Positions 28,749 to 36,953 of a DNA stretch of 64,000 bases are shown piece by piece. This DNA comes from Burkholderia sp. OK233 (GTDB taxonomy: Bacteria > Pseudomonadota > Gammaproteobacteria > Burkholderiales > Burkholderiaceae): assembly GCF_900230185.1 (NCBI RefSeq), contig NZ_OCSR01000001.1, positions 4,526,001-4,590,000 on the forward strand, written 5' to 3'. Position 1 is the first letter of the stretch, and every line of letters begins with the position of its first letter. Under the pieces are notes generated by a model, which saw only the letters and a program-made list of their open reading frames with translations, did not search any database and was not told where the DNA came from. Both the position numbers and the translations under genes were made by a program.

Positions 28749-29758
28749 TGCAATCGATACAACTCGCTATCTGGGTCGTCGCCGGCCTGGTTGCCGTCGC
28801 GCTGATTTTCGACTTCATGAACGGCTTCCACGACGCGGCGAATTCGATCGCCACGGTCGTGTCGACCGGCGTGCTGAAGCCGCAGCAGGCCGTGGCCTTC
28901 GCGGCGGCATTCAACGTTGTCGCGTATTTCGTGTTCCACCTGAAAGTGGCGCAGACAGTTGGCAAAGGCACGATCGATCCGAATATCGTCGACCACTACG
29001 TCATTTTCGGCGCGCTGGTCGGGGCGATCGGCTGGAACATCATCACCTGGCATTACGGTATTCCGTCCAGCTCGTCGCACGCGCTGATCGGCGGGCTGGT
29101 GGGCGCGGCGCTCGCCAAGTCGGGCTGGGGTTCGCTCAATATCGACGGTTTGATGAAGACGGTTGCCTTCATTTTCATCTCGCCGCTGCTCGGTTTCGTA
29201 CTCGGCTCGTTCTTCATGCTGGCAGTGTCGTGGATCTATTTCCGCACGCCACCGAGCAAGGTCGACCGGCGGTTCCGGCGTCTGCAACTGGTTTCCGCAG
29301 GCTTGTATAGCCTCGGCCACGGCGGTAACGACGCGCAGAAGACCATCGGCATCATCTGGATGTTGCTGATCGCGACCGGCTACGCCTCGTCGATCGCGGA
29401 TGCACCGCCTTTGTGGGTGATCGGTGGCTGCTATCTCTCGATGGGTATCGGCACGTTGTTTGGCGGTTGGCGGATCGTCCGCACGATGGGCCAGAAGATC
29501 ACCAAGCTGAAGCCGGTCGGCGGTTTTTGCGCCGAGACGGGCGGGGCGATTACGCTGTTCACCGCGTCGTGGCTTGGCATTCCGGTGTCCACCACGCATA
29601 CGATTACCGGCGCGATCGTCGGTGTCGGCGCGACGCAGAAGTTGAGTGCGGTGCGTTGGGGGGTAGCCGGCAACATCGTCTGGGCGTGGATTTTGACGAT
29701 TCCGGCCTCCGCGGCGCTCTCCGCGGCTGCCTGGTGGTTCGGCCACCGCTTTCTGTAA
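28748..29758 (+). CDS. pit: Low-affinity inorganic phosphate transporter, Pit family
   Basis: 336 residues with about ten membrane segments. The paired Pit/PHO4 signatures are FMNGFHDAANSIATVV near residue 25 and SLGHGGNDAQKTIGIIW near residue 190, each containing the GxNDxxxxxG-like core; WHYGIPSSSSHALIGGLVGAAL and GIPVSTTHTITGAIVGVG are the two related SSSH/STTH motifs. Proton-driven uptake of metal-phosphate complexes is the family role. A terminator follows within 10 bases. Confidence 0.94.
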   Translation: MQSIQLAIWVVAGLVAVALIFDFMNGFHDAANSIATVVSTGVLKPQQAVAFAAAFNVVAYFVFHLKVAQTVGKGTIDPNIVDHYVIFGALVGAIGWNIITWHYGIPSSSSHALIGGLVGAALAKSGWGSLNIDGLMKTVAFIFISPLLGFVLGSFFMLAVSWIYFRTPPSKVDRRFRRLQLVSAGLYSLGHGGNDAQKTIGIIWMLLIATGYASSIADAPPLWVIGGCYLSMGIGTLFGGWRIVRTMGQKITKLKPVGGFCAETGGAITLFTASWLGIPVSTTHTITGAIVGVGATQKLSAVRWGVAGNIVWAWILTIPASAALSAAAWWFGHRFL

Positions 29759-29763
29759 ACGCA

Positions 29764-29793
29764 GTGCGGACGGCGAAGGCCGTCCGCACGTTT
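29764..29793 (+). terminator. Terminator after pit
   Basis: GTGCGGACGGC at 29764-29774 pairs perfectly with GCCGTCCGCAC at 29779-29789 around GAAG, then G and TTT. The T-run is short. Confidence 0.75.
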
Positions 29794-29874
29794 CCAGGCT
29801 TCGATGCTCCCACGGAACCCGGGTCCAAAAGCACCGGGCCTCACACCCCTAAAGCTGCAAACAAAGCACGCCGC

Positions 29875-30675
29875 TCAGATCAACGGCGTGCTGCCTCCGT
29901 CCATCGGGACGATGGCGCCCGTCACATAGCTCGCGCGACGGCTCGCCAGAAACAGCGCGACATCAGCGATTTCCTCCGGTTTTGCATAGCGTCCGAGCGG
30001 CACCTTGGCCTGCCCGCGCGCCAGCGCGTCCGCGTTTTCGATGCCTTGCTGCGACGCTTCCAGCTTGACCGCTTCCTCGACGCGCTCGGTCAGCGTCGAA
30101 CCCGGATTGATCGCGTTGATGCGGATGCCGTAGCGCGCGTAGTAGTGGGCGAGGCCGACGGTGGCCAGCATCAGCGCGGCATTTGCGGCCCCACCGGCGA
30201 TATGGATATCGCTAGCGATCTTGCCGCCCATGCCAATGATGTTGACGATCGTGCCGGGTGCGGCGCCGGCCTTGACGCGCTCCGCCATGCGCCGCAGCAC
30301 TTCCTGCTGCGGGTAGATGTAGGGGAAATACTTGGCTTCCATGGTTGCGCGGAACGCGTCGGCGTCCAGCGTTTCCGGGTCATAGCGGCGGGCTGCGCCG
30401 GCGCTGTTGATCAACACGTCGATGGGGCCGACGGCGGTGCTGACTTCCTCGACGATGTCCGCTGCACTGTGCGGTTCGTGCAGGTCGGCGCGGGTGCGAT
30501 GCACGTGCAGACCCTCCTGCTTCAACTGTTCGTAAGCGCGCGCGAGATTGGCGGGGTCGCGCGAAACGATCGCGACCTTAGCGCCTTCGAGGGCGAACGC
30601 CCGGGCGCAGGCGAACCCGATCCCTTTGCTGCCGCCCGTGATCAACACCACCTTGCCATTCAGCCCGAGATCCAT
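29875..30675 (-). CDS. SDR-fold protein lacking the Tyr-Lys catalytic pair
   Basis: 266 residues. The nucleotide motif TGGSKGIGFACARAFALEGAKVAIVSRD and the NSAG motif (LINSAGAARRY) mark a classical short-chain dehydrogenase, as does the end YVTGAIVPMDGGS. However, where YxxxK is expected the sequence reads HIAGGAANAALMLATVG, so both Tyr and Lys are replaced. Either it uses another chemistry or it is not a dehydrogenase. I start at MDLGLNGKVVLITGG (30675); a much longer frame is not credible. It converges on pit and is followed (in its direction) by the pit terminator. Confidence 0.85.
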   Translation of the reverse strand: MDLGLNGKVVLITGGSKGIGFACARAFALEGAKVAIVSRDPANLARAYEQLKQEGLHVHRTRADLHEPHSAADIVEEVSTAVGPIDVLINSAGAARRYDPETLDADAFRATMEAKYFPYIYPQQEVLRRMAERVKAGAAPGTIVNIIGMGGKIASDIHIAGGAANAALMLATVGLAHYYARYGIRINAINPGSTLTERVEEAVKLEASQQGIENADALARGQAKVPLGRYAKPEEIADVALFLASRRASYVTGAIVPMDGGSTPLI

Positions 30676-30790
30676 CGTCACCACCCGCTGTCGGAAGAAT
30701 ATCGATGACGATAGCAGATCGGCAGCGCAGCGGGGATGGACAGGCTCGAGGTGTCCAGCGTGAGCGCCGCTCCTTGCCCGCGCTGTGCGG

Positions 30791-31957
30791 TTAAAAGTTG
30801 CCGTTGGCGAAGCGTGCAATCGGGTCGTCGGTGGTTTGCGTGGGGGCAGGGATGCCACGCGATGCTGTCGAGGCGCGCATGATCTGCACGCCTGCATTCC
30901 CATCGGCTTGCTGAGCCTGCCGAGCCTGGCGCGCGGCGACGGAAGCGGGTGGAGGCGGCTCGAACGCATCGGCAGCGGCATCGATCGGATCAGGCGCGCG
31001 AGCCGTAACCGTTGGCGATTCAGCACGCGCAGCCGCTGTCTGCTGATTCGCCGAGCCGGCGACAGCGTCATACGTACTCGCCTGAGCGGCCGGCACGGAC
31101 CCCGGAGACACCGCGCCTGCCGCGCGCGCTTGCATCTGCGCGGCGCTCATACCAGGCGGTGGGGGTTCGAACGGATCAGCTTGCGGTGCCGCGGCCGCGG
31201 CTACCGCAGGTTGGCCGGTTGCAGTCAGCGGTGGACGAGTGGTCGCCGCGACACGCGCCGTTTGCTGTGGCGCGACAGGGTTTGCGGGATAGCCCGAAGC
31301 TTGCGCCGCCACCGCTTCACCCGCATAAGCCGGGGCTGCCTGAGCCGCCGGCGCGGCACGCTCGGTTTGAGGCGCCGCAGCCTGATAGCTTGGTGTATCG
31401 AACGGTGCCGGTGTTGCGGCCGGTGCTGCCACCCGGCGAATACCGTCGAAGCGCTTGGCCCAATAGGGATTGGTCAGGTAGTCGAGCCGCACCGTGCCGC
31501 CCGTCGACGGTGCGTTGACGAAGCGTAGCTTGCCCACATAAATGCCGACGTGCGAATGCGCGCGCCCGGTGGTGTTGAAGAAAATCAGATCGCCCGGCGC
31601 AATGCCATCCGGTTCGATCGATTCGCCGCGGCCGCTCATATCTGCGGTAGTCCGCGGCAGATCCACGGAAGCGGCGCGCGATACTACATAACGAACCAAT
31701 CCGCTGCAATCGAAGCCGCTATCGGGTGTATTACCACCCCAGCGGTATGGAATGCCGACCAGACTCATCGCCTGGATTGAGATTTCCTCGCGACCGATGC
31801 TGTGGTCGACGAAATTCGGGAAGCCCGGCGGCGGCGCATGATAGGCGCCGTTCGTGACCACAACCGATGAACCCGGCCCGCGCGACGTCTTTTGCGGCGC
31901 GCCGGCGCAAGCGGCGAGCAGCAAAACGGTCAGCAGCGAAAAGGCGAGTCGGCGCAT
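30791..31957 (-). CDS. NlpC/P60 cell-wall hydrolase lipoprotein with long disordered tail
   Basis: 388 residues. The signal ends in the lipobox LLAAC, so Cys17 should be lipidated. The NlpC/P60 domain (residues 55-170) has the nucleophile Cys84 in DSGFDCSGLVRY, the His in HSHVGIYVG (136) and Asn148 as the likely third residue; such enzymes cut peptidoglycan stem peptides. From about residue 175 to the end the protein is Ala/Pro/Gln-rich low complexity, with two EPPPP motifs (PFEPPPPGM and AFEPPPPAS). It may span from the outer membrane to the wall. Typical homologues stop near 200 residues, so the tail is notable. Confidence 0.88.
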   Translation of the reverse strand: MRRLAFSLLTVLLLAACAGAPQKTSRGPGSSVVVTNGAYHAPPPGFPNFVDHSIGREEISIQAMSLVGIPYRWGGNTPDSGFDCSGLVRYVVSRAASVDLPRTTADMSGRGESIEPDGIAPGDLIFFNTTGRAHSHVGIYVGKLRFVNAPSTGGTVRLDYLTNPYWAKRFDGIRRVAAPAATPAPFDTPSYQAAAPQTERAAPAAQAAPAYAGEAVAAQASGYPANPVAPQQTARVAATTRPPLTATGQPAVAAAAAPQADPFEPPPPGMSAAQMQARAAGAVSPGSVPAAQASTYDAVAGSANQQTAAARAESPTVTARAPDPIDAAADAFEPPPPASVAARQARQAQQADGNAGVQIMRASTASRGIPAPTQTTDDPIARFANGNF

Positions 31958-32101
31958 GAAGGCGAAGGGAGCGGTAAACGCTCGTTTGATGGCGGACGAT
32001 TTCGGGATGGTAGCCCGTCGAACGTGGCTCAGGCAAGAATTCTTGACAACTTACTTGAAGTTTGTGCGCTAAGTGTTGCCCATCGGGAACGCGTGCCCAT
32101 T

Positions 32102-32137
32102 AAAAAAAACCGCGTCCGGGGTGACCCGGACGCGGCT
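32102..32137 (-). terminator. Terminator of the PIN-PhoH gene
   Basis: Read leftward, CCGCGTCCGGG and CCCGGACGCGG form a perfect 11-bp stem with a 4-base loop followed by eight T. It lies about 30 bases beyond the stop of the PhoH-like gene. Confidence 0.95.
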
Positions 32138-32163
32138 TCTAGCCGAAGCTAAGGCATTGAAAC

Positions 32164-34038
32164 TTAAAGGATCTCCGACGCGTAATCCGCCAGGCGCGAA
32201 CGCTCGCCGCGAGCCAGCGTCACATGCCCGCTGTGCGCCCAGCCCTTGAAGCGGTCGACCACGTACGTCAGGCCCGAACTGCCTTCCGTCAGATAAGGCG
32301 TATCGATCTGCGCGATATTGCCCAGACAGATGATCTTCGTGCCCGGACCGGCGCGCGTGACCAGCGTCTTCATCTGTTTCGGCGTCAGGTTTTGCGCCTC
32401 GTCGATGATCAGATACTTGTCCACGAACGTACGGCCACGCATGAAATTCATGCTCTTGACCTTCAGGCGCGAGCGGATCAGTTCCTGAGTCGCGGCGCGC
32501 CCCCATTCGCCGGCGGCGTCGTCGGTTTTCTGCAGGACTTCGAGGTTGTCGTCGAATGCACCCATCCACGGCTGCATCTTTTCCTCTTCCGTACCTGGCA
32601 GGAAGCCGATGTCTTCACCGACCGGCACCGTTGCACGCGTCACGATGATCTCGTTGTAGCGCTTGTCGTCGAGCACCTGTGCCAGGCCGGCCGCGAGCGC
32701 GACCAGCGTCTTGCCGGTGCCGGCCTGCCCCAGCAGCGTGACGAAATCGATATCCGGATTCATCAACAGGTTCAGCGCGAAGTTCTGCTCGCGATTGCGC
32801 GCCGTGATGCCCCACACGTTGTTCTTGTGGTGGCCGTAGTCGCGCAAGGTTTGCAGCAGCGCCGTCTTGCCGTTCAGCTCGCGCACCAGCGCATGAAACG
32901 TCGGCTCGCCGTTCTGCGGTTCCAGATAGACAAACTCGTTGACCAGCATCGAGGCGCACAGCGGACCCGTCACGCGGTAATACGTGGTGCCGGTTTTGGT
33001 GTCCTGCCAGCTCTCCATGCCCTTCGCGTGCTTGGTCCAGAAATCCTGCGGCAGCGCGCGGATGCCCGAGTACAGCAGATCGCTGTCTTCGAGCACCTGG
33101 TCGTTGAAGTAATCTTCCGCGGGCAGACCGAGCGCATGCGCCTTGATACGCATGTTGATGTCTTTCGACACCAGCACGACCTGGCGATCCATCCGGTCGC
33201 GCTGCAAGGCACGCACCACGCCGAGAATCTGGTTGTCGGCCTTGCCTTCCGGCAGACCTTCGACCGGCTCGATGGCGTTGAGCTTGGTCTGGAAGTACAG
33301 GCGCCCGGACGCCTCACGGCTGCCGAGACGCGCAAGCGAAATGCCGTCCGAGATGTTGCCGGCGTTCGCCACCAACGCGTCCAGCGTGCGGCTCACCTGG
33401 CGAGCGTTACGCGCGACTTCGGACATGCCCTTCTTGTGGTTGTCGAGTTCTTCCAACGTCATCATCGGCAGATAGACGTCGTGTTCCTCGAAACGGAACA
33501 GGCAGCTTGGATCGTGCATCAGCACGTTCGTGTCGAGCACGAAAAGCTTCTGCATTTCGAGCGGATCGGTGGCTGCGCCGCGCTTCTTGCTGGTGCCGCG
33601 CGTGCTGGGTGCTACGGCTGCGGGCGTGCTTGCGGCCGGGTCTTTCGCGCTTGGCGCGCGCGCGACGACCGGCTGCGATTTGGCGGCAGGCGTAGAAACA
33701 ACCGCCGGCTCGGCTTGCGGACGGGCAGCGGGAACCGGTTGCAGCAATGCGGCGGTCTGCTTCGATTTGCGTCCACGCGCCGGTGCAGCTTGCTCGGCGG
33801 ATGCAGACGCAGCAGGGGAGGCCGACGATGCCGGCACGGGCCGCAACGTGGTCGCGGCATTGGCGGCGTGCGCCATCGGTGTGGCGACGTTCGCGCGGCC
33901 GTAATCGGCCGACTCTGCTGATTCCCCTCCGACTGCCTGTTTCTTCGCGGCGGAGCGCGCCGGCGTGGCGGCTTTGGCCTTGTATTCGTCAGGCGGCAGG
34001 AGATTGCCGAGCTTGCTGGGGGGGGTAGGCAAAGGCAT
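32164..34038 (-). CDS. PIN domain-PhoH fusion ATPase
   Basis: 624 residues. The first 170 residues are Ala/Pro-rich and probably disordered. A PIN nuclease-like domain follows (KLFVLDTNVLMHDPSCLFRFEEHDVYLPMMTLEELDNHKKG), then a PhoH NTPase with Walker A GQAGTGKTLVALAAG, Walker B YLIIDEAQNLTPKQMKT and the motif RATVPVGEDIGFLPGTEEEK. PIN-PhoH (PhoH2-type) proteins are thought to be RNA helicase/nucleases. Start chosen at 34038 (GAGGG upstream). A strong terminator follows. RNA targets are unknown. Confidence 0.9.
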   Translation of the reverse strand: MPLPTPPSKLGNLLPPDEYKAKAATPARSAAKKQAVGGESAESADYGRANVATPMAHAANAATTLRPVPASSASPAASASAEQAAPARGRKSKQTAALLQPVPAARPQAEPAVVSTPAAKSQPVVARAPSAKDPAASTPAAVAPSTRGTSKKRGAATDPLEMQKLFVLDTNVLMHDPSCLFRFEEHDVYLPMMTLEELDNHKKGMSEVARNARQVSRTLDALVANAGNISDGISLARLGSREASGRLYFQTKLNAIEPVEGLPEGKADNQILGVVRALQRDRMDRQVVLVSKDINMRIKAHALGLPAEDYFNDQVLEDSDLLYSGIRALPQDFWTKHAKGMESWQDTKTGTTYYRVTGPLCASMLVNEFVYLEPQNGEPTFHALVRELNGKTALLQTLRDYGHHKNNVWGITARNREQNFALNLLMNPDIDFVTLLGQAGTGKTLVALAAGLAQVLDDKRYNEIIVTRATVPVGEDIGFLPGTEEEKMQPWMGAFDDNLEVLQKTDDAAGEWGRAATQELIRSRLKVKSMNFMRGRTFVDKYLIIDEAQNLTPKQMKTLVTRAGPGTKIICLGNIAQIDTPYLTEGSSGLTYVVDRFKGWAHSGHVTLARGERSRLADYASEIL

Positions 34039-34223
34039 GGTTTCCCTCGAATTAATCGGGTCACATTTCGTGCGCCGCCTGTCGCATTCTGCCGGTGCCA
34101 GTGAGTGCGCACGCAGTTTGCGCCCGGAGGCGCGCATTCGGTCTAGAGATGCCGGTTCGCCTGGTTTTCGATCGGCTCCTTAACGGAAGCGCGTGGCCGA
34201 GTGAACGCACGGCTCTGCGCAAT

Positions 34224-34261
34224 TAAAAAAGCCGCCGCCCCGGCGTACGGGACAAGCGGCT
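34224..34261 (-). terminator. Terminator after bcp
   Basis: In the leftward direction AGCCGC...GCGGCT encloses a smaller CCCG/CGGG stem and is followed by TTTTTT. It lies 125 bases beyond the bcp stop and before the PIN-PhoH gene. Confidence 0.8.
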
Positions 34262-34385
34262 CGCCTTCGGTTATCGCGTTGCGCCTCATGACTTCGACAG
34301 AGCCGACAAAACGGCCGTCAAGTCTGGCGCAGCGACGAAAAGTGTGGGGTGGACAGGCACTCATTGGAACCCAATATAACGCGCC

Positions 34386-34847
34386 TCAAAGCGCTTGTAC
34401 AGCCTCCAGAATGTCATCGACATGCCCTGGCACTTTCACGCCGCGCCACTCCTGGCGCAGCACGCCTTCGGCGTCGATCAGGAACGTGGAGCGTTCGATC
34501 CCACGCACTTCTTTGCCATACATTTTCTTCAATTTCATGACGCCGAAGAGCGCACACAAGGTTTCTTCAGGGTCCGAGATCAACGGAAACGGCAGTTCGA
34601 GCTTTGCCTTGAAATTGTCATGGGAGCGCAGGCTGTCGCGTGACACGCCAAGAATTTCCGCGCCGGCTTTCTTGAACTTCGGGTATAGGTCCCGGAATTG
34701 CAGACCTTCGGTCGTGCAGCCCGGCGTGTTGTCCTTCGGGTAAAAATACAGCACCACCTTCTTGCCCCGCAGCTTGGACAGCGTGATCTCGCCACCGGTA
34801 GCGGGGGCGGTAAAGTCGGGGATGGGTTGGTCGACTGCGATGGGCAC
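34386..34847 (-). CDS. bcp: Peroxiredoxin of the Bcp/PrxQ family
   Basis: 153 residues, thioredoxin fold. The peroxidatic cysteine is Cys44 in KDNTPGCTTEG, with FYPKD and STFLIDAEG as usual. The second Bcp cysteine five residues later is missing (TTEGLQ), while Cys98 (EETLCALFGV) is present; in E. coli Bcp the corresponding set is Cys45, Cys50 and Cys99. The enzyme therefore probably resolves through Cys98 or an external thiol (inference). The gene stands between a large hairpin and its own terminator, so it is probably monocistronic. Confidence 0.93.
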   Translation of the reverse strand: MPIAVDQPIPDFTAPATGGEITLSKLRGKKVVLYFYPKDNTPGCTTEGLQFRDLYPKFKKAGAEILGVSRDSLRSHDNFKAKLELPFPLISDPEETLCALFGVMKLKKMYGKEVRGIERSTFLIDAEGVLRQEWRGVKVPGHVDDILEAVQAL

Positions 34848-34866
34848 GAGGTTCTCCGGTTGTTAT

Positions 34867-34912
34867 GGCCGACGCCGCAGCACTTGCACTTGCAACTGCT
34901 GCGGCGTCGGCC
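34867..34912. terminator. Large perfect hairpin between arnD and bcp
   Basis: GGCCGACGCCGCAGCA (34867-34882) pairs without mismatch with TGCTGCGGCGTCGGCC (34897-34912), 16 bp with a 14-base loop. It lies 90 bases beyond the arnD stop and 20 bases before the bcp start. There is no T-run, so termination may be Rho-assisted, or it may be a leader structure of bcp. Confidence 0.6.
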
Positions 34913-35002
34913 TGGCATCGAGGCTTTCGGGGAGGCGACTGGCGCGTGTGGTGGTCGCTCGCGCGGCGGCCGGATCGTCAGTGCCGGCGAGAGATTGGCC
35001 AG

Positions 35003-35896
35003 TCAGGGCTGGACAATCAACTCGCCGGAGCGGCCTGGAATTTCGCCCCACGTAACAGGGTACGATGGCAGCGTGCTGCGGTCTAGCGTGGCGTAGTAAT
35101 CACCCATGGTCGCGAAGGTGTGGCCTTGCGCCCGCCAGCCCTCCAGCAGCTGTTCGAAAATCGGCGCGAGCTTTTGTCCTTCGAGCTCCGCGTGCAGCGT
35201 GAACACCTGATCGTGCGGATTGTTTTCTGTGTGCTTCAACATCCATGCGGCGACGGTGTGCTCATCGACCCCATCCACACCCAGCACTTCGTCGAGCGTG
35301 GGCAGCGTGGTGGGCATTTGCACGTGCGACAGTTGCCTGCCGTCGACCACCGGCAGATACGGCGAGTGGCCGCGCCCGTCGGACGCGTAGTGCATGCCCC
35401 ACGCGTCGATCTGCTCGAACGCATGCCCGTTCATCTGCCAGCCCGCCGCACCGTGCGTGACGGGCGGCGCGCCGAAGATCGCGACGAAGCGGTTGAAGCT
35501 CTTCTGCATCTGCTTCTCGGTCCATTCCTGGTCTTGCAAACGCACGTTGTCCTGCCAGTACACGTGGTCCCAGGTGTGGATGCCGCATTCGAAACCGGCC
35601 TCGTGAATCGCACGCATTTCCGAGGCGGTCTTCACGCCGATGTCCGGCCCCGGCAGCAGCACGCCGTACATCAATTGCTTGATGCCGTAATGTTCGACCA
35701 CCGAGGTGCGCGACACCTTCTTCAGAAAGCCCGGCCGCAACACGCGGCGCATCGCCCAACCGGTGTGGTCGGGCCCGAGGCTGAAGAGGAAAGTGGCGCG
35801 CGCCTTGAAGCGGTCGAAGATGCGCGCGAGATTCGGCACGCCTTCGCGGGTGCCGCGCAGCGTGTCGACGTCGATCTTCAGGACGATACGAGCCAA
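35003..35896 (-). CDS. arnD: Polysaccharide-deacetylase-type ArnD deformylase
   Basis: 297 residues, NodB-type fold. Metal and catalytic residues appear in LKIDVDTLRGTREGVP, GHTWDH-like CGIHTWDHVYWQD, and THGAAGWQMN; the pattern matches 4-deoxy-4-formamido-L-arabinose-phosphoundecaprenol deformylase. It releases formate to yield undecaprenyl-P-Ara4N. Ten bases downstream of the arnA dehydrogenase gene, it is the last gene of the arn cluster. Confidence 0.92.
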   Translation of the reverse strand: MARIVLKIDVDTLRGTREGVPNLARIFDRFKARATFLFSLGPDHTGWAMRRVLRPGFLKKVSRTSVVEHYGIKQLMYGVLLPGPDIGVKTASEMRAIHEAGFECGIHTWDHVYWQDNVRLQDQEWTEKQMQKSFNRFVAIFGAPPVTHGAAGWQMNGHAFEQIDAWGMHYASDGRGHSPYLPVVDGRQLSHVQMPTTLPTLDEVLGVDGVDEHTVAAWMLKHTENNPHDQVFTLHAELEGQKLAPIFEQLLEGWRAQGHTFATMGDYYATLDRSTLPSYPVTWGEIPGRSGELIVQP

Positions 35897-35906
35897 GGAT
35901 CAGGCC

Positions 35907-36953
35907 TTATTGTTGTTCGACGAGGGCGCGAGCTTCGGCGACGTGGCCACGATACGCTTCGAAAATCTTGCGCAGCGCTTCGTCGAAAGTCGACTTCGGC
36001 GCCCAGCCGAGTTCCTGCATCGTGTTGTCGATCTTCGGCACGCGGTTCTGCACGTCCTGGTAGCCCGCACCGTAGTACGCGCCCGAGGACGTTTCGACCA
36101 GCTGCACCTTCTTCGCGAGGTCGGCGTATTCCGGGAATTCGGCGGCCAGCGTCAGCATCTTGTGCGCGAGCTCGCGCACCGAGAAGTTGTTGGTAGGGTT
36201 GCCGATGTTGTAGATCTTGCCCGTGGCGATGCCGTCCTTGTTCTCGATGATTTTCATCAGCGCGCCGATGCCGTCGTCGATATCCGTGAACGCGCGCTTT
36301 TGCGCGCCGCCGTCCACCAGGCTGATGTTTTCGCCGCGCACAATATGGCCGAGGAACTGCGTGACCACGCGCGAGCTGCCTTCCTTCGGCGTGTAGATCG
36401 AATCGAGGCCCGGGCCGATCCAGTTGAACGGACGGAACAGCGTGAAGTTCAGGCCTTCCATGCCGTAACCCCAGATCACGCGGTCCATCAACTGCTTGGA
36501 GCACGCGTAGATCCAGCGCGGCTTGTTGATCGGGCCATACGACAGTTGCGACTCCTCCGGGTCGAACTGCTCGTCCGTGCACATGCCGTAGACCTCGGAG
36601 GTCGACGGGAACACGAGGTGCTTGCCGTACTTGACGGCCGAACGCACGATCGGCAGGTTCGCTTCGAAGTCGAGTTCGAATACGCGCAGCGGTTGCTTCA
36701 CGTACGTGGCGGGCGTGGCGATGGCGACCAGCGGCAGGATCACATCGCATTTCTTGACGTGATACTCGACCCACTCCTTGTTGATCGTGATGTCGCCTTC
36801 GAAGAAGTGCATCCGCTCATGGTTGATCAGGTCACCCAGACGTTCGGTCTGCATGTCCATCCCGAAGACTTCCCAATCGGTCGTTTCGAGAATGCGTTTG
36901 GACAGGTGATGGCCAATGAAGCCGTTCACACCCAGAATCAGGACTTTTTTCAT
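35907..36953 (-). CDS. arnA: UDP-glucuronate decarboxylase/dehydrogenase (ArnA C-terminal domain as a separate protein)
   Basis: 348 residues, extended SDR fold. LILGVNGFIGHHLSKRILETTDWEVFGMDM is the NAD-binding start; PSTSEVYGMC and the YACSKQLMDRVIWGYG motif (Tyr/Lys) are the catalytic elements, and RPFNWIGPGLDS matches ArnA. It oxidises and decarboxylates UDP-glucuronate to UDP-4-keto-arabinose. In enterobacteria this is fused to a formyltransferase, here it is a separate gene. Start ATG overlaps the formyltransferase stop (ATGA). Confidence 0.93.
   Translation of the reverse strand: MKKVLILGVNGFIGHHLSKRILETTDWEVFGMDMQTERLGDLINHERMHFFEGDITINKEWVEYHVKKCDVILPLVAIATPATYVKQPLRVFELDFEANLPIVRSAVKYGKHLVFPSTSEVYGMCTDEQFDPEESQLSYGPINKPRWIYACSKQLMDRVIWGYGMEGLNFTLFRPFNWIGPGLDSIYTPKEGSSRVVTQFLGHIVRGENISLVDGGAQKRAFTDIDDGIGALMKIIENKDGIATGKIYNIGNPTNNFSVRELAHKMLTLAAEFPEYADLAKKVQLVETSSGAYYGAGYQDVQNRVPKIDNTMQELGWAPKSTFDEALRKIFEAYRGHVAEARALVEQQ

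Noticed and set aside
32224..33921. 565-codon open frame antisense to the PIN-PhoH gene
   Set aside because: Antisense artefact of high-GC coding; no family match and no ribosome site.
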